Positions 8,090 through 15,880 of a DNA stretch of 64,000 bases are shown here, piece by piece. This DNA comes from CAZKRU01 sp964555235 (lineage in GTDB: Bacteria; Verrucomicrobiota; Verrucomicrobiia; Methylacidiphilales; CAMAQI01). The position numbers and the translations under genes are program-made. The stretch lies in assembly GCA_964555235.1 (NCBI GenBank), contig CAZKRU010000003.1, forward strand, positions 45,709 to 109,708. The letters are read 5' to 3'. The notes under the pieces were generated by a model. It saw nothing but the letters and a program-made list of their open reading frames with translations, ran no database searches and was not told where the DNA came from. How positions within the stretch are numbered: the stretch's first letter is position 1; the number at the start of each line of letters is the position of its first letter.

Positions 8090-8836
8090 ATGATTCGCTT
8101 TGAAGGAGTTCACAAGAGTTTGGGCGGACACGAGATTCTCAAGGGAGTCGATCTGGAGATTGAGAGCGGCGAGCATTTGGTCATCATTGGACGGAGTGGC
8201 GGAGGAAAGAGTGTTCTCTTGCGTCATGTCATGGGGCTTCTCAAACCGGATCAGGGAGCGGTTTATTTTCAAGGGAAGAACCTCGTCGGATTGAGTGAAC
8301 GGGAGATGATTCCTTTTCGTCGGGAGATGGCGATGTTGTTTCAAAACGGCGCACTTTTTGATTCGATGACGGTTGGAGAGAATGTTGCATTTCCGCTTCG
8401 GGAACAGGGAAAGCTGACGGAGGGAGAGATTTCCAAGGAAGTCTCCCGTTCGTTGGAATTGGTTCAGCTTTCCGGTCAGGAACGAAAGATGCCCTCGGAG
8501 TTGAGCGGTGGAATGCGGAAGCGCGTTTCGATGGCCCGTGCGATCATCGCCAAGCCAAAATTGCTCCTCTATGACGAGCCGACTTCGGGTTTGGATCCGA
8601 TGGTGGCCGACAGTATCAATAAATTGATCTTGCGTTTGGGGGAAGAAATGGACATTACGGCAATTGTGGTAACCCATGACATGGTGAGTGCGTACGAGGT
8701 TGGAGATCGCATTGCGATGCTTCACCAGGGACGTATTTATCGAACGGCCCGGCCGGAAGAGTTTCAGAAATCGGAGGATCCGGTGATTTATCGCTTCGTG
8801 CGCGGAATCTCGGATGCGAGTATTTTGGCGGAGTAG
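8090..8836 (+). CDS. mlaF: MlaF-type ABC transporter ATP-binding protein
   Basis: Energises the MlaE permease. All nucleotide-binding motifs are present in 248 residues: Walker A GRSGGGKS, Q-loop FQNGALFDSMTVGENV, signature LSGGMRKRVSMARAI, Walker B LLLYDEPTSGLDP, and the switch His in IVVTHDM. The LSGGMRKR form is characteristic of the Mla/Ttg2A group. It begins two bases after mlaE and ends five before mlaD. Confidence 0.95.
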   Translation: MIRFEGVHKSLGGHEILKGVDLEIESGEHLVIIGRSGGGKSVLLRHVMGLLKPDQGAVYFQGKNLVGLSEREMIPFRREMAMLFQNGALFDSMTVGENVAFPLREQGKLTEGEISKEVSRSLELVQLSGQERKMPSELSGGMRKRVSMARAIIAKPKLLLYDEPTSGLDPMVADSINKLILRLGEEMDITAIVVTHDMVSAYEVGDRIAMLHQGRIYRTARPEEFQKSEDPVIYRFVRGISDASILAE

Positions 8837-8841
8837 AAGTC

Positions 8842-9597
8842 ATGAACCAAAAACAACTTGAAACCATTGTTGGTGCTTTTTTGATGATGGGAATCATTCT
8901 CCTTGCGGGATTGATTTTGGTATTCGGTGGGATGCTGGAGCAGTACGGGCCGAGTTATCAGGTGACGGTTGAGTTTCCGAATGCGAGCGATTTATTGAAA
9001 GGGGCGACAGTCTCCTTTGGAGGAGCGCCGATTGGGAAGGTTTCAGAAAAGCCGTATCCAGTTCGGGAAGGGCGCGCCGTGGCGGTGACGCTTCGGATTA
9101 AAAGTGAATTTCAAATTCGTCAAGATGCGCGTTTTTTGATTGGGACCAAGGGGCTTTTGGGGGATCGATTTGTGGATGTTCAACCGCAAGGCGACACGGC
9201 CTCCTTTATCAAGGATAAAGCAGTGGTGAAAGGGGAGCGGGTTTCCGGGATTGGTGAGCTGGCGGACGACGTAAAGCCGATCATGGAACGGGCCGATGTC
9301 ATTGCGGAGCGGATGCAGAATATTACCAAAAAATTTGATGAGCAGGTCTTGACTCCTGAAACCGCTGCGGATCTGAGAGCTTCGATTAAATCATTCAAAT
9401 CCGTTTCAGCGCGTCTCGATGATCTGTTGGCGCAGGCGCAAAAAGGGAAGGGCCCCCTGGCGAAGCTGTTGAACGATGAGAAGATGGCGTCAGAGTTAAA
9501 GGATTTTGTTTCCAATTTAAAAAAGCATGGCCCGCTCTTTTATAGTGATTCAGCAGGCGAACAGGCATCCGAACGGTCCAAGGAGAAAAAACGATGA
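8842..9597 (+). CDS. mlaD: MlaD family (MCE domain) lipid-binding protein
   Basis: An inner-membrane-anchored, periplasmic MCE protein of 251 residues that forms a hexameric ring with a central lipid tunnel on top of MlaEF. Residues about 7-30 form the membrane anchor (IVGAFLMMGIILLAGLILVF). The MCE beta-barrel follows (YQVTVEFPNASDLLKGATVSFGGAPIGKV through GLLGDRFVDVQPQ). The C-terminal 100 residues are predicted helical and could form the collar helices that contact lipid or extend toward the outer membrane. It overlaps ispD by four bases (ATGA). Confidence 0.9.
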   Translation: MNQKQLETIVGAFLMMGIILLAGLILVFGGMLEQYGPSYQVTVEFPNASDLLKGATVSFGGAPIGKVSEKPYPVREGRAVAVTLRIKSEFQIRQDARFLIGTKGLLGDRFVDVQPQGDTASFIKDKAVVKGERVSGIGELADDVKPIMERADVIAERMQNITKKFDEQVLTPETAADLRASIKSFKSVSARLDDLLAQAQKGKGPLAKLLNDEKMASELKDFVSNLKKHGPLFYSDSAGEQASERSKEKKR

Positions 9598-10502
9598 GCG
9601 GAGAACTCAGTGCAATCGTGGTGGCTGCGGGGCGCAGTCAGCGGATGGGGTTTGATAAATTAATGACTCCGATGCTCGGAAAGCCGTTGCTGGCGCATAC
9701 CTTGTTGGGGATGACCGGATCTCCGTTGGTGAGTGAGATTATTCTCGTGATTCAACCGGATCGTCAGAAGGAATTTGAAACTGTCATGGCTTCAGTCGAT
9801 ACCTTTTTGCCGGTGCGTTACGTGGCGGGAGGGGCGGAACGACAGGACTCCGTTCTTGCGGGACTTGAAGCGAGCGCGGCCAGTTCGGCATATGTCATGA
9901 TTCATGATGCGGCACGACCTTTTGTCAGTTCTGCATTGATTGAGAAGGTATTGGAGGGGGCAAAGGAGATCGGTGCGGCCGTTTGTGGTTCGCCTGCCAG
10001 CGATACGCTCAAGGAGATGGGTGAAGCGCAGCAAGTTTCCCAGACGTTGGATCGGAGTAAAATTTGGACGGTACAAACTCCACAAATCTTTCGTCGCGAA
10101 TTGATTCTCGAGGCCTATCAAAACGTCAAGGCTAAGGGACTTCAGGTGACGGATGACACGGCTGCGGTGGAGCAGTCAGGGCATCCGGTGAAGGTGGTGC
10201 ATCATGATGGGGTAAATTTTAAAATCACCACTCCTTCGGATTGGGAGATGGCGCGGGCTTACCTGGCGATTCATTCGGGAGGGGTGGCGCCGGGTCACCA
10301 GATGCGAAAATATGTTCACGACGTGAACAATCAACTCACTGCTCTTTTTGGTTACACCTTTCTTTTACAGTCGGAGTTGGAAGGAAATGAGGATTGCGCT
10401 AAGTATTTGGAGCAGTTGGATATTGCGGGGAAGAACTGTCAGGAGCTGATGGCTCAAATGCACAAGCTCTCCCGCGAGATTTTCCCCAAAGAAGGGGAGT
10501 AA
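9594..10502 (+). CDS. ispD: IspD cytidylyltransferase fused to a histidine-kinase DHp-like tail
   Basis: Residues 1-228 are 2-C-methyl-D-erythritol 4-phosphate cytidylyltransferase of the MEP isoprenoid pathway. They include VVAAGRSQRMGFDK (nucleotide loop), MIHDAARPFVS, TLDRSKIWTVQTPQ (conserved Arg), VTDDTAAVE and VNFKITTPSDW. IspD normally ends here, but this frame continues for about 74 residues. The addition, VHDVNNQLTALFGYTFLLQSE followed by a second amphipathic helix, reads like the H-box and dimerisation helices of a histidine kinase (HDxNNxLTxxxGY, candidate phospho-His 242) with no ATPase domain. The frame is uninterrupted, so this is a real fusion or read-through of a kinase fragment. 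Translation is coupled to mlaD by a four-base overlap. The IspD call is firm; the tail's function is inferred. Confidence 0.88.
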   Translation: MSGELSAIVVAAGRSQRMGFDKLMTPMLGKPLLAHTLLGMTGSPLVSEIILVIQPDRQKEFETVMASVDTFLPVRYVAGGAERQDSVLAGLEASAASSAYVMIHDAARPFVSSALIEKVLEGAKEIGAAVCGSPASDTLKEMGEAQQVSQTLDRSKIWTVQTPQIFRRELILEAYQNVKAKGLQVTDDTAAVEQSGHPVKVVHHDGVNFKITTPSDWEMARAYLAIHSGGVAPGHQMRKYVHDVNNQLTALFGYTFLLQSELEGNEDCAKYLEQLDIAGKNCQELMAQMHKLSREIFPKEGE

Positions 10503-10560
10503 GATTTCAATCGGTAACTTCGGCTTTTAAGGTTAGTGGTTGGAATAGGGATTATAACAT

Positions 10561-10568
10561 CAAATTTG
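10561..10568. promoter_or_regulatory. Possible operator palindrome of the toxin-antitoxin pair
   Basis: The palindrome CAAATTTG lies about 13 bases before the toxin ATG, and the flanking bases extend the symmetry imperfectly (ACA before, ATGT after). HTH antitoxins of the HigA class usually bind such a site to repress their own operon. It is short and could be coincidental. Confidence 0.3.
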
Positions 10569-10580
10569 ATGTAGATATTT

Positions 10581-10934
10581 ATGGAGTTTAGTGTAGAGTT
10601 TTATGTGTCGAGTGCTGGCCGTAGCCCGGTCCAAGAATTCCTTGATGAATTAAAGGCTTCAGATCCAAGTGACTTTGCGTCAGTAATCGCGGGATTGGCG
10701 AAATTGCGAAATCGGCAATATCATCGAGAACCGCTCTCAAAATCGCTTGGCGATGGTCTTTTTGAGCTGAGACATGTGGGCAAACTCAATACGAGAGTGT
10801 TCTGGTTTTTTATGAAAGGTTGTCGAATTGTGGCGGTTCACGGGATTCGTAATAAAGGACAGTCGATTCCGCTACGAGATTTGAGTGGTGCCCGTGAAAG
10901 AATGATGGATTGGATAAAAAGAGAGGGGAAATGA
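10581..10934 (+). CDS. higB: RelE/HigB-like toxin (phage Gp49-like, DUF891)
   Basis: A 117-residue protein with the DUF891/Gp49 layout: EFYVSSAGRSPVQEFLDEL at the start, EPLSKSLGDGLFELRH and RVFWFFMKGCRIVAVHGIRNKG toward the end. These are the conserved strands of RelE-superfamily mRNA interferases, which cleave mRNA at the ribosome. The Arg/Lys-rich end (ERMMDWIKREGK) is typical. The toxin gene precedes the antitoxin gene, the reverse of most type II systems but the usual HigBA order. It overlaps the antitoxin start by four bases. Confidence 0.85.
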   Translation: MEFSVEFYVSSAGRSPVQEFLDELKASDPSDFASVIAGLAKLRNRQYHREPLSKSLGDGLFELRHVGKLNTRVFWFFMKGCRIVAVHGIRNKGQSIPLRDLSGARERMMDWIKREGK

Positions 10935-11293
10935 AAAAGACTAATTTTGACCGTTATTTGAGTCGACAGATGGAAGATCCTGCGTTTGCGAGTCGCTTCA
11001 AGCAGGCGGGTGAAGCCTGGGACGTTGCTTTACAAATTGCGACACTGCGTGAAGAGGCGGGACTTTCACAGCGCGACCTTGCTCTTAAACTTAAGACCTC
11101 GCAGCAACAGATCAGTCGTCTTGAATCACCTGAATACGAGGGGCACTCCTTGAGTATGTTACGTCGTCTTGCGGTTGCACTTCACGCCCGAGTCCACGTT
11201 GTTCTCGAACCGCTAACTGAAGTGGGGAAAAGCGCAGTTTTGAGGGAGGAGACTGGCACTTACAAAATCCCTCAACGGAAAAAACGAAAATGA
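10931..11293 (+). CDS. higA: HTH (XRE/Cro-type) antitoxin
   Basis: Partner of the upstream HigB-like toxin. Residues about 33-90 form a Cro/C1 helix-turn-helix: ALQIATLREEAGLSQRDLALKLKTSQQQISRLESPEYEGHS. A variable Lys/Arg-rich C terminus follows. The ATG at 10,931 follows a strong AGAGGGGA ribosome site and overlaps the toxin's last codons. An in-frame TTG seven codons upstream is much less likely. The antitoxin should bind the toxin and its own promoter. Confidence 0.85.
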   Translation: MKKTNFDRYLSRQMEDPAFASRFKQAGEAWDVALQIATLREEAGLSQRDLALKLKTSQQQISRLESPEYEGHSLSMLRRLAVALHARVHVVLEPLTEVGKSAVLREETGTYKIPQRKKRK

Positions 11294-11366
11294 GATGATA
11301 GTTTGAGCGATGTACCGTGAAAATTGCCCGCTCGACAGAGCGGAGGCTTCCTGCGACGATCCGCCC

Positions 11367-11519
11367 ATGTCGCAACCTCCTCCGAAGAAATTAAAAGAGA
11401 AGACGAATCTTCCGAGTGCTGCGGACCGTTCGGCGCAGTTTGAGGAACAACGTCGACGCGAGATGGCGACGCGCTCGATTCTCTCCCGATTCAGGAATCG
11501 GAAGTCCCCGCTGAAGTAG
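11367..11519 (+). CDS. Small hypothetical protein
   Basis: A 50-codon frame (MSQPPPKKLKEKTNLPSAAD...) rich in Lys, Arg and Pro, with an EEQRRREMATRSILSRFR helix. It could be read from an ATG 19 codons further upstream (11,310). No family is recognised and the ribosome site is weak, so this may not be a real gene. Confidence 0.3.
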   Translation: MSQPPPKKLKEKTNLPSAADRSAQFEEQRRREMATRSILSRFRNRKSPLK

Positions 11520-11529
11520 TACGAAGTGG

Positions 11530-11602
11530 CGGATTTAAACCGCAAAACCGCAAAGTCTCCAAGTTCGAGATCGAGGCCTTTGAGTCTTTGAGGTAAAATC
11601 GG
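11530..11602. repeat. Intergenic palindrome, family A copy 2
   Basis: Arms GGATTTAAACCGCAAAACCG (from 11,531) and TTTGAGTCTTTGAGGTAAAATC (to 11,600) form an imperfect inverted repeat. It shares wording with the element at 950-1,015 but is more degenerate. Confidence 0.5.
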
Positions 11603-11631
11603 ATGGATTCATGGCTCTTCTAGAGCATTTT

Positions 11632-11735
11632 AAGTAATCTCATGGCCTCCAGAAAATTTGGAACTCAGAAACTCAAGAAACAAAAAGCAGACGGGAGCGC
11701 CCTATTTTTCCTGAGTTCATGAGTTCCTGATCTAA
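11632..11735. repeat. Dispersed repeat family F, copy 1
   Basis: Begins AAGTAATCTCATGGCCT, then inverted arms GGAACTCAGAAACTCAAG and CCTGAGTTCATGAGTTCC around AAACAAAAAGCAG. The same element, in the same order, recurs at 29,624-29,722, and its core recurs inverted at 40,628-40,663. It lies at the 3' side of mutY. Confidence 0.8.
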
Positions 11736-11745
11736 CAACCAGCGG

Positions 11746-12804
11746 CTATCGATTTTCGTTAATGATGAGAGCTTGGGGGCATTTTGAGTGTTCTGCAAGA
11801 CGACTCAGGAGACGCCGATGGGGTTGGGGGAGTGATACTTTTTCGAGTTCTTTCATGGTCATCCAGCGGCCTGTTTTTGGAGGGGTTTTCTTCCATGTTG
11901 CTTCATGGAATTGCAGAAGGATTTTGTATTTGGTGAAGGGATAAATAATCTCGTCCAAGATCTTTCCGACCTTCATCTGTTTTTCGTCGCAGAAGGGAAA
12001 TCGCCAAAAACCGTCGAAGCGGCCGAGTCCTTTTTCCACCCAAATTCGATTTCTGTTTTTGATCAGAACGACGATTTCTTCGCGTGATTCGGTCTTTGCA
12101 CGTGCTTTGACGGGGTAATCTTCAGGATTTTTAGCCTGACAGATCGTGCGGAGAGGACAGAGGAGGCATTGAGGATTGTTGGGGGAACAGATTAACGCGC
12201 CGAGTTCCATGAGAGCTTCGTTGAATTCTCCGACATTTTTTGGAGGGAGTAATGTTTCGGCGACGGACCAAAGATATTTTTGGGAATCCGGTTTTGAAAC
12301 TTCTTCGCCGTACGCAAAAACACGAGTCAGGATTCGGATGACATTTCCATCAAGCAGCGGTGCAGATTGCTGAAAGGCCATGCTTGAAATCGCTCCCGCC
12401 GTGTAACGTCCAATTCCGGGAAGTTCCATCAGCTCGGGAACGGAGGAGGGGAGTTGTTGAGTCGGGCGCTCCATGACGGCTTGAGCCAATCGATGTAAAT
12501 TTCGAGCCCGGGAATAATAACCAAGTCCCTCCCAATGTTTCAGGACTTTTTCAGGGGTTGCGATGGCCAGGGCTTTCCAGTCGGGAAAGGATTTCATCCA
12601 TCGATCAAAATAAGGGAGAACGGTTTTGACCTGAGTCTGCTGAAGCATGAATTCAGAGACGGCAACGGTATAGGGAGTCCGTAGGCGTCGCCAGGGAAGA
12701 TCTCGCCGCTCCTCGCGAAACCAGGCAGGGAGCGTTTTGCGAAACGCGCGCAAGATTTTAGCGTCGATTTTCTTCAAAGAGGCCTTAGGATGAATTCGCG
12801 GCAT
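11746..12804 (-). CDS. mutY: A/G-specific adenine glycosylase
   Basis: Removes adenine mispaired with 8-oxoguanine, protecting against G:C to T:A transversions. The HhH-GPD core shows FMLQQTQVKTVLPYFDRWM (catalytic Glu is in the preceding VSEF), ELPGIGRYTAGAISSMAF (helix-hairpin-helix) and PLLDGNVIRILTRVF (catalytic Asp). The iron-sulfur loop is C-x6-C-x2-C-x5-C (CSPNNPQCLLCPLRTIC). A NUDIX-like C-terminal domain that recognises 8-oxoG follows (about residues 235-340). The ATG used here shares two bases with the ATG of the divergent rnhC gene; an in-frame TTG nine codons inside (before KKIDAKI) is a possible alternative. Confidence 0.93.
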   Translation of the reverse strand: MPRIHPKASLKKIDAKILRAFRKTLPAWFREERRDLPWRRLRTPYTVAVSEFMLQQTQVKTVLPYFDRWMKSFPDWKALAIATPEKVLKHWEGLGYYSRARNLHRLAQAVMERPTQQLPSSVPELMELPGIGRYTAGAISSMAFQQSAPLLDGNVIRILTRVFAYGEEVSKPDSQKYLWSVAETLLPPKNVGEFNEALMELGALICSPNNPQCLLCPLRTICQAKNPEDYPVKARAKTESREEIVVLIKNRNRIWVEKGLGRFDGFWRFPFCDEKQMKVGKILDEIIYPFTKYKILLQFHEATWKKTPPKTGRWMTMKELEKVSLPQPHRRLLSRLAEHSKCPQALIINENR

Positions 12805-13756
12805 GATTCCTCAACCCTCGACTTACACCTTTCAACTGGACGAAGCGCAAGCCAAAATATTGCGAACGATTTTGGAAGAACGGTCGTTTGAGTTTCGGGA
12901 AATGCCCTACACGCAGTTTGCGGCGCAGCGGAAAAAACTTTCGCTGAACTATTACACTTCGGGAAAATTGGTCGTTCAAGGAAAAGAGGCCCGGGAGTTT
13001 ATCGAATTTACCTTGGAGCCGGAGATCTTGGGTGTTGCCAAGATTGGGTACGAGGAAGTGCACCATCCGGAACAATTTGAACCCCATATTGGGATTGATG
13101 AAAGTGGAAAAGGGGATTTTTTTGGGCCGCTCGTCATTGCGGGGGTCTATGTGGATCGTGAGATTGCTCAGGCGCTGATGAAGGCAGGCGTGAGGGACAG
13201 TAAGTTGATTAAGAGTGATAAGAAGGCGCTGGATCTTGCGGAGACGATCAAAAAAATTCCACGTTTGGGGTGGAGTGTCATTGCGATTGGGCCGGAGAAA
13301 TACAATCAGCTTTACGGAAAATTTCGAAATCTGAATCGACTCCTTGCATGGGGGCATGCAACGGTTTTGGAGAATCTTTTGGAGAAGCATCCCGATTGCC
13401 CGAGAGCCCTCTCGGATAAATTTGCCGATGATCGTCTGATTTTGGCGCAGCTCAAGGAGCGGGGAAAAAAAATCAAGATGGAGCAACGCACGAAGGCGGA
13501 GTCCGACTGGGCGGTGGCGGCGGCATCGATTTTGGCGCGCGCGGCTTTCTTAGAGGGCTTGGAGCGTTTGGGGAAATCGTTGGGAGTTGATTTGCCGAAG
13601 GGAGCCTCGTCATTGGTCTTGGCCCGTGGGACGGAGATTGGAATCAAGTTTGGGGAAGAGAAATTGCGATCCGTCGCAAAAGCACATTTTAAGACGTTCG
13701 AGGAATCGATGGGGCGCGAAGCTCCCGAGCGGCCGAAGTTCAAATTTTCCAGGTAA
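12803..13756 (+). CDS. rnhC: Ribonuclease HIII
   Basis: Cleaves the RNA strand of RNA-DNA hybrids. The 317-residue protein has an N-terminal TBP-like substrate-binding domain (about 1-88, with MPYTQFAAQRKKLSLNYYTSGKLVVQG, the region that separates HIII from HII). The catalytic domain starts at HIGIDESGKGDFFGPLVIAG, carrying the DE pair, and continues to SDKFADDRLI and KAESDWAVAAASILARAAFL, which supply the remaining acidic residues. Gram-negative bacteria more often carry RNase HI/HII, but HIII is known in PVC bacteria. The start codon overlaps the divergent mutY start in a CATG tetramer. Confidence 0.92.
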   Translation: MIPQPSTYTFQLDEAQAKILRTILEERSFEFREMPYTQFAAQRKKLSLNYYTSGKLVVQGKEAREFIEFTLEPEILGVAKIGYEEVHHPEQFEPHIGIDESGKGDFFGPLVIAGVYVDREIAQALMKAGVRDSKLIKSDKKALDLAETIKKIPRLGWSVIAIGPEKYNQLYGKFRNLNRLLAWGHATVLENLLEKHPDCPRALSDKFADDRLILAQLKERGKKIKMEQRTKAESDWAVAAASILARAAFLEGLERLGKSLGVDLPKGASSLVLARGTEIGIKFGEEKLRSVAKAHFKTFEESMGREAPERPKFKFSR

Positions 13757-13759
13757 GCG

Positions 13760-14503
13760 ATGCCCACGTACCGCGTTGATTTTCATCATCACACCAATAG
13801 CGATCCGATTGATACGCTCTGGTATTCGGCGCGTGATTTAGTGGATCGAGCGGTTCTTTGTGGGATTCATGCGATTGCCGTCACGCCGCATGGCGCGGTT
13901 TTTGATGAACCTAAGACCATTTCCTATGCCCAATCGAAGGGGATTTTGTTAATTCCGGGAGTGGAGAAAATGGTGGAGGGAAAGGAAGTGCTTCTTCTCA
14001 ATGTCACGCCTTCCGAGGTTTCACGGCATTTTTCTTTTGAAGATCTGCGTCGATTGCGTCAGCAAAAAGGTTTGGATTTTCTCAGTGTGGCGCCTCATCC
14101 GTTCTACCCTCGTGATACGTGTATGGGGCCTTGGCTTGATCGCTATCGTGATTTGATGGATGCGGTTGAGTACGCGCATTTTCATCTCGAAGGGTGGAAC
14201 CCGAATGACCAACTTCTCGACTGGGCGCGAAGTCGAAACTGTCCCGTGCTGGCGAATTCAGATACTCATTATATTGGAATGATGGGGCGGAATTGGAGCG
14301 AGGTGGAGGCGGAGTCGTTAACGACTCGCGCGATTTTCGATGCGATTCGAGCGGGACGGGTTCGGGTCAGGGTTCACCGTCCGAGCCTTTGGGAGGTTTT
14401 TCGCTTTGCAGTTCAAGTTTCGGCTTTTCAGGATTTTCTTCGGGTCGTCAATCCGCGAAGAACTCGGGCCGTTCGTGCGCTTTACGAGCCTTCGGTTTCT
14501 TGA
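13760..14503 (+). CDS. PHP-domain metal-dependent phosphoesterase
   Basis: A 247-residue polymerase-and-histidinol-phosphatase fold protein: DFHHHTNSD at the N terminus (motif I His cluster), HAIAVTPHGAVFDE (motif II), GVEKMVEGKEV, APHPFYP (motif III His) and NSDTHYIG (motif IV Asp and His). Such proteins hydrolyse nucleotide 3',5'-bisphosphates, RNA ends or small phosphoesters; the substrate here is unknown. It starts three bases after rnhC and is probably in the same transcript. Its end overlaps the end of the converging O-antigen-ligase-like gene by 22 bases. Confidence 0.8.
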   Translation: MPTYRVDFHHHTNSDPIDTLWYSARDLVDRAVLCGIHAIAVTPHGAVFDEPKTISYAQSKGILLIPGVEKMVEGKEVLLLNVTPSEVSRHFSFEDLRRLRQQKGLDFLSVAPHPFYPRDTCMGPWLDRYRDLMDAVEYAHFHLEGWNPNDQLLDWARSRNCPVLANSDTHYIGMMGRNWSEVEAESLTTRAIFDAIRAGRVRVRVHRPSLWEVFRFAVQVSAFQDFLRVVNPRRTRAVRALYEPSVS

Positions 14504-15876
14504 GTCCGGTGTGCGGAAGGAAAAGCTTCGTGCCAGCGACATCCTCCCCAAGCGAGGCCGAGATAGATGGCAAGATAAAATTGAAGGGATGGGATTTGCA
14601 GAGGGAAGTCGTAAATGGCATGAATGCAGATTCCCAAGATGGCGAGTCCCACGGAGAAAAGCAGGGTTCGGTCGCGTGAGGGGAGTGTGGAGTAATATTT
14701 AAAATAATTACGGTAGGCTAAAAAGAGTCCCCCGAAGAGTAGAATTGCCCAAGGGATCACTCCGATCCAACCCCATTCAATCAAGGTTTCAAGATAGTCT
14801 TCGTGAGCATAGCGCCAGAAGCCAAAAAGCTTATCTCCTTGATCCATGGTGAAAAAGGGAAATGCGACGTGAAAGGTATCTGGTCCGAGGCCCCATTTTC
14901 CCGAGATAGGAACAATTCGGTCCCAACAAATTTGAGAAACCACGAGACGCCCGCGTGCAAACTGTCCGCTGGAGGAGAGGGCGTGCGTCCAACGATTCAT
15001 CGCGGTCTGGGGTCCGACGGCATAGACAAGGGTAACCATTAGACAAAGTACGATTGCGCCGGTTGAGATGAGAGTGACGTTCGAATGAGTTGGACTTAGA
15101 TGGAAGAGTTGTCGCTTCATTTGCCAGATGAAAAAAACAAAGAGGATGATTAAGGTCACTGGGGTTGCTCCTTTCGAGGCATTGATAAAGGGACCCGTGA
15201 CACAAATGGCCGTGAGAGTGACCCAGAACGCTCGTTCCATCGGATTCTCTTTTCCCCGGAAAGCCTGAAAGGTTCCTCCAATGACGAGAGGAATCACAAG
15301 GTTCATGTAAGCTCCGGCATTCCCATGATAAAAATAGGTGGCAAAGGGCCAGACATTGATTTGTTTGGGCCAAAGGAGCCAGAAATCGAAGAGATGTTGA
15401 AAGAGCCCGAGCAGAATAATGCTGAACCCACTGAGGGACGCCGCGATCAGAATTCGAGAGCGCCAATGCGGGTTTTGAGAGATATCGCAGACCATTAAAA
15501 AGACACAGAGGAAAGCGGAGACCTCAAACATAAATTCCGAAGAGAGGGATTGATCGATGGAGCCCGGAAAATCGGGCCTCATCTGGGCGATGGGAAGAAA
15601 TTTGTCAAATTCCATATCATAAATAAAACGGGCGTTCCAAGCCATTCCCCAGCCATGCACCAAAATCCAGAGAACGAAGATCCCTGCAATCCATGGGAAA
15701 TAATTCATTCGTCTCCGAATGAGGATGGTGATGAGCCAGAGCGTGGTGATCCCATAGCAGCCGTAGACCAGGTAATTTCGATATTCGGCAGGAATCGAGC
15801 CATGTGCCCAAGGGGCTGCCAACAAAAGCACCAAGAGGAGCCAGCGCGGCGTTTCGATGAGAGCGTGATAAATCAT
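14482..15876 (-). CDS. O-antigen ligase / polymerase family membrane protein
   Basis: A polytopic membrane protein with about eleven hydrophobic segments and, in its middle third, the Wzy_C/WaaL-type periplasmic region containing GPDTFHVAFP and HEDYLETLIEWGWIG. The H-x-D-x-L-E-x-x-x-E-x-G motif is the best family marker. Such proteins attach O-antigen to lipid A or polymerise capsule or exopolysaccharide; which one is not determined. I choose the ATG MIYHALIETPRW at 15,876, four bases after the Rrf2 gene's stop; an upstream ATG at 15,936 would overlap that gene by 56 bases. It may be co-transcribed with the Rrf2 regulator. Confidence 0.8.
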   Translation of the reverse strand: MIYHALIETPRWLLLVLLLAAPWAHGSIPAEYRNYLVYGCYGITTLWLITILIRRRMNYFPWIAGIFVLWILVHGWGMAWNARFIYDMEFDKFLPIAQMRPDFPGSIDQSLSSEFMFEVSAFLCVFLMVCDISQNPHWRSRILIAASLSGFSIILLGLFQHLFDFWLLWPKQINVWPFATYFYHGNAGAYMNLVIPLVIGGTFQAFRGKENPMERAFWVTLTAICVTGPFINASKGATPVTLIILFVFFIWQMKRQLFHLSPTHSNVTLISTGAIVLCLMVTLVYAVGPQTAMNRWTHALSSSGQFARGRLVVSQICWDRIVPISGKWGLGPDTFHVAFPFFTMDQGDKLFGFWRYAHEDYLETLIEWGWIGVIPWAILLFGGLFLAYRNYFKYYSTLPSRDRTLLFSVGLAILGICIHAIYDFPLQIPSLQFYLAIYLGLAWGGCRWHEAFPSAHRTQETEGS

Positions 15877-15880
15877 GGAC

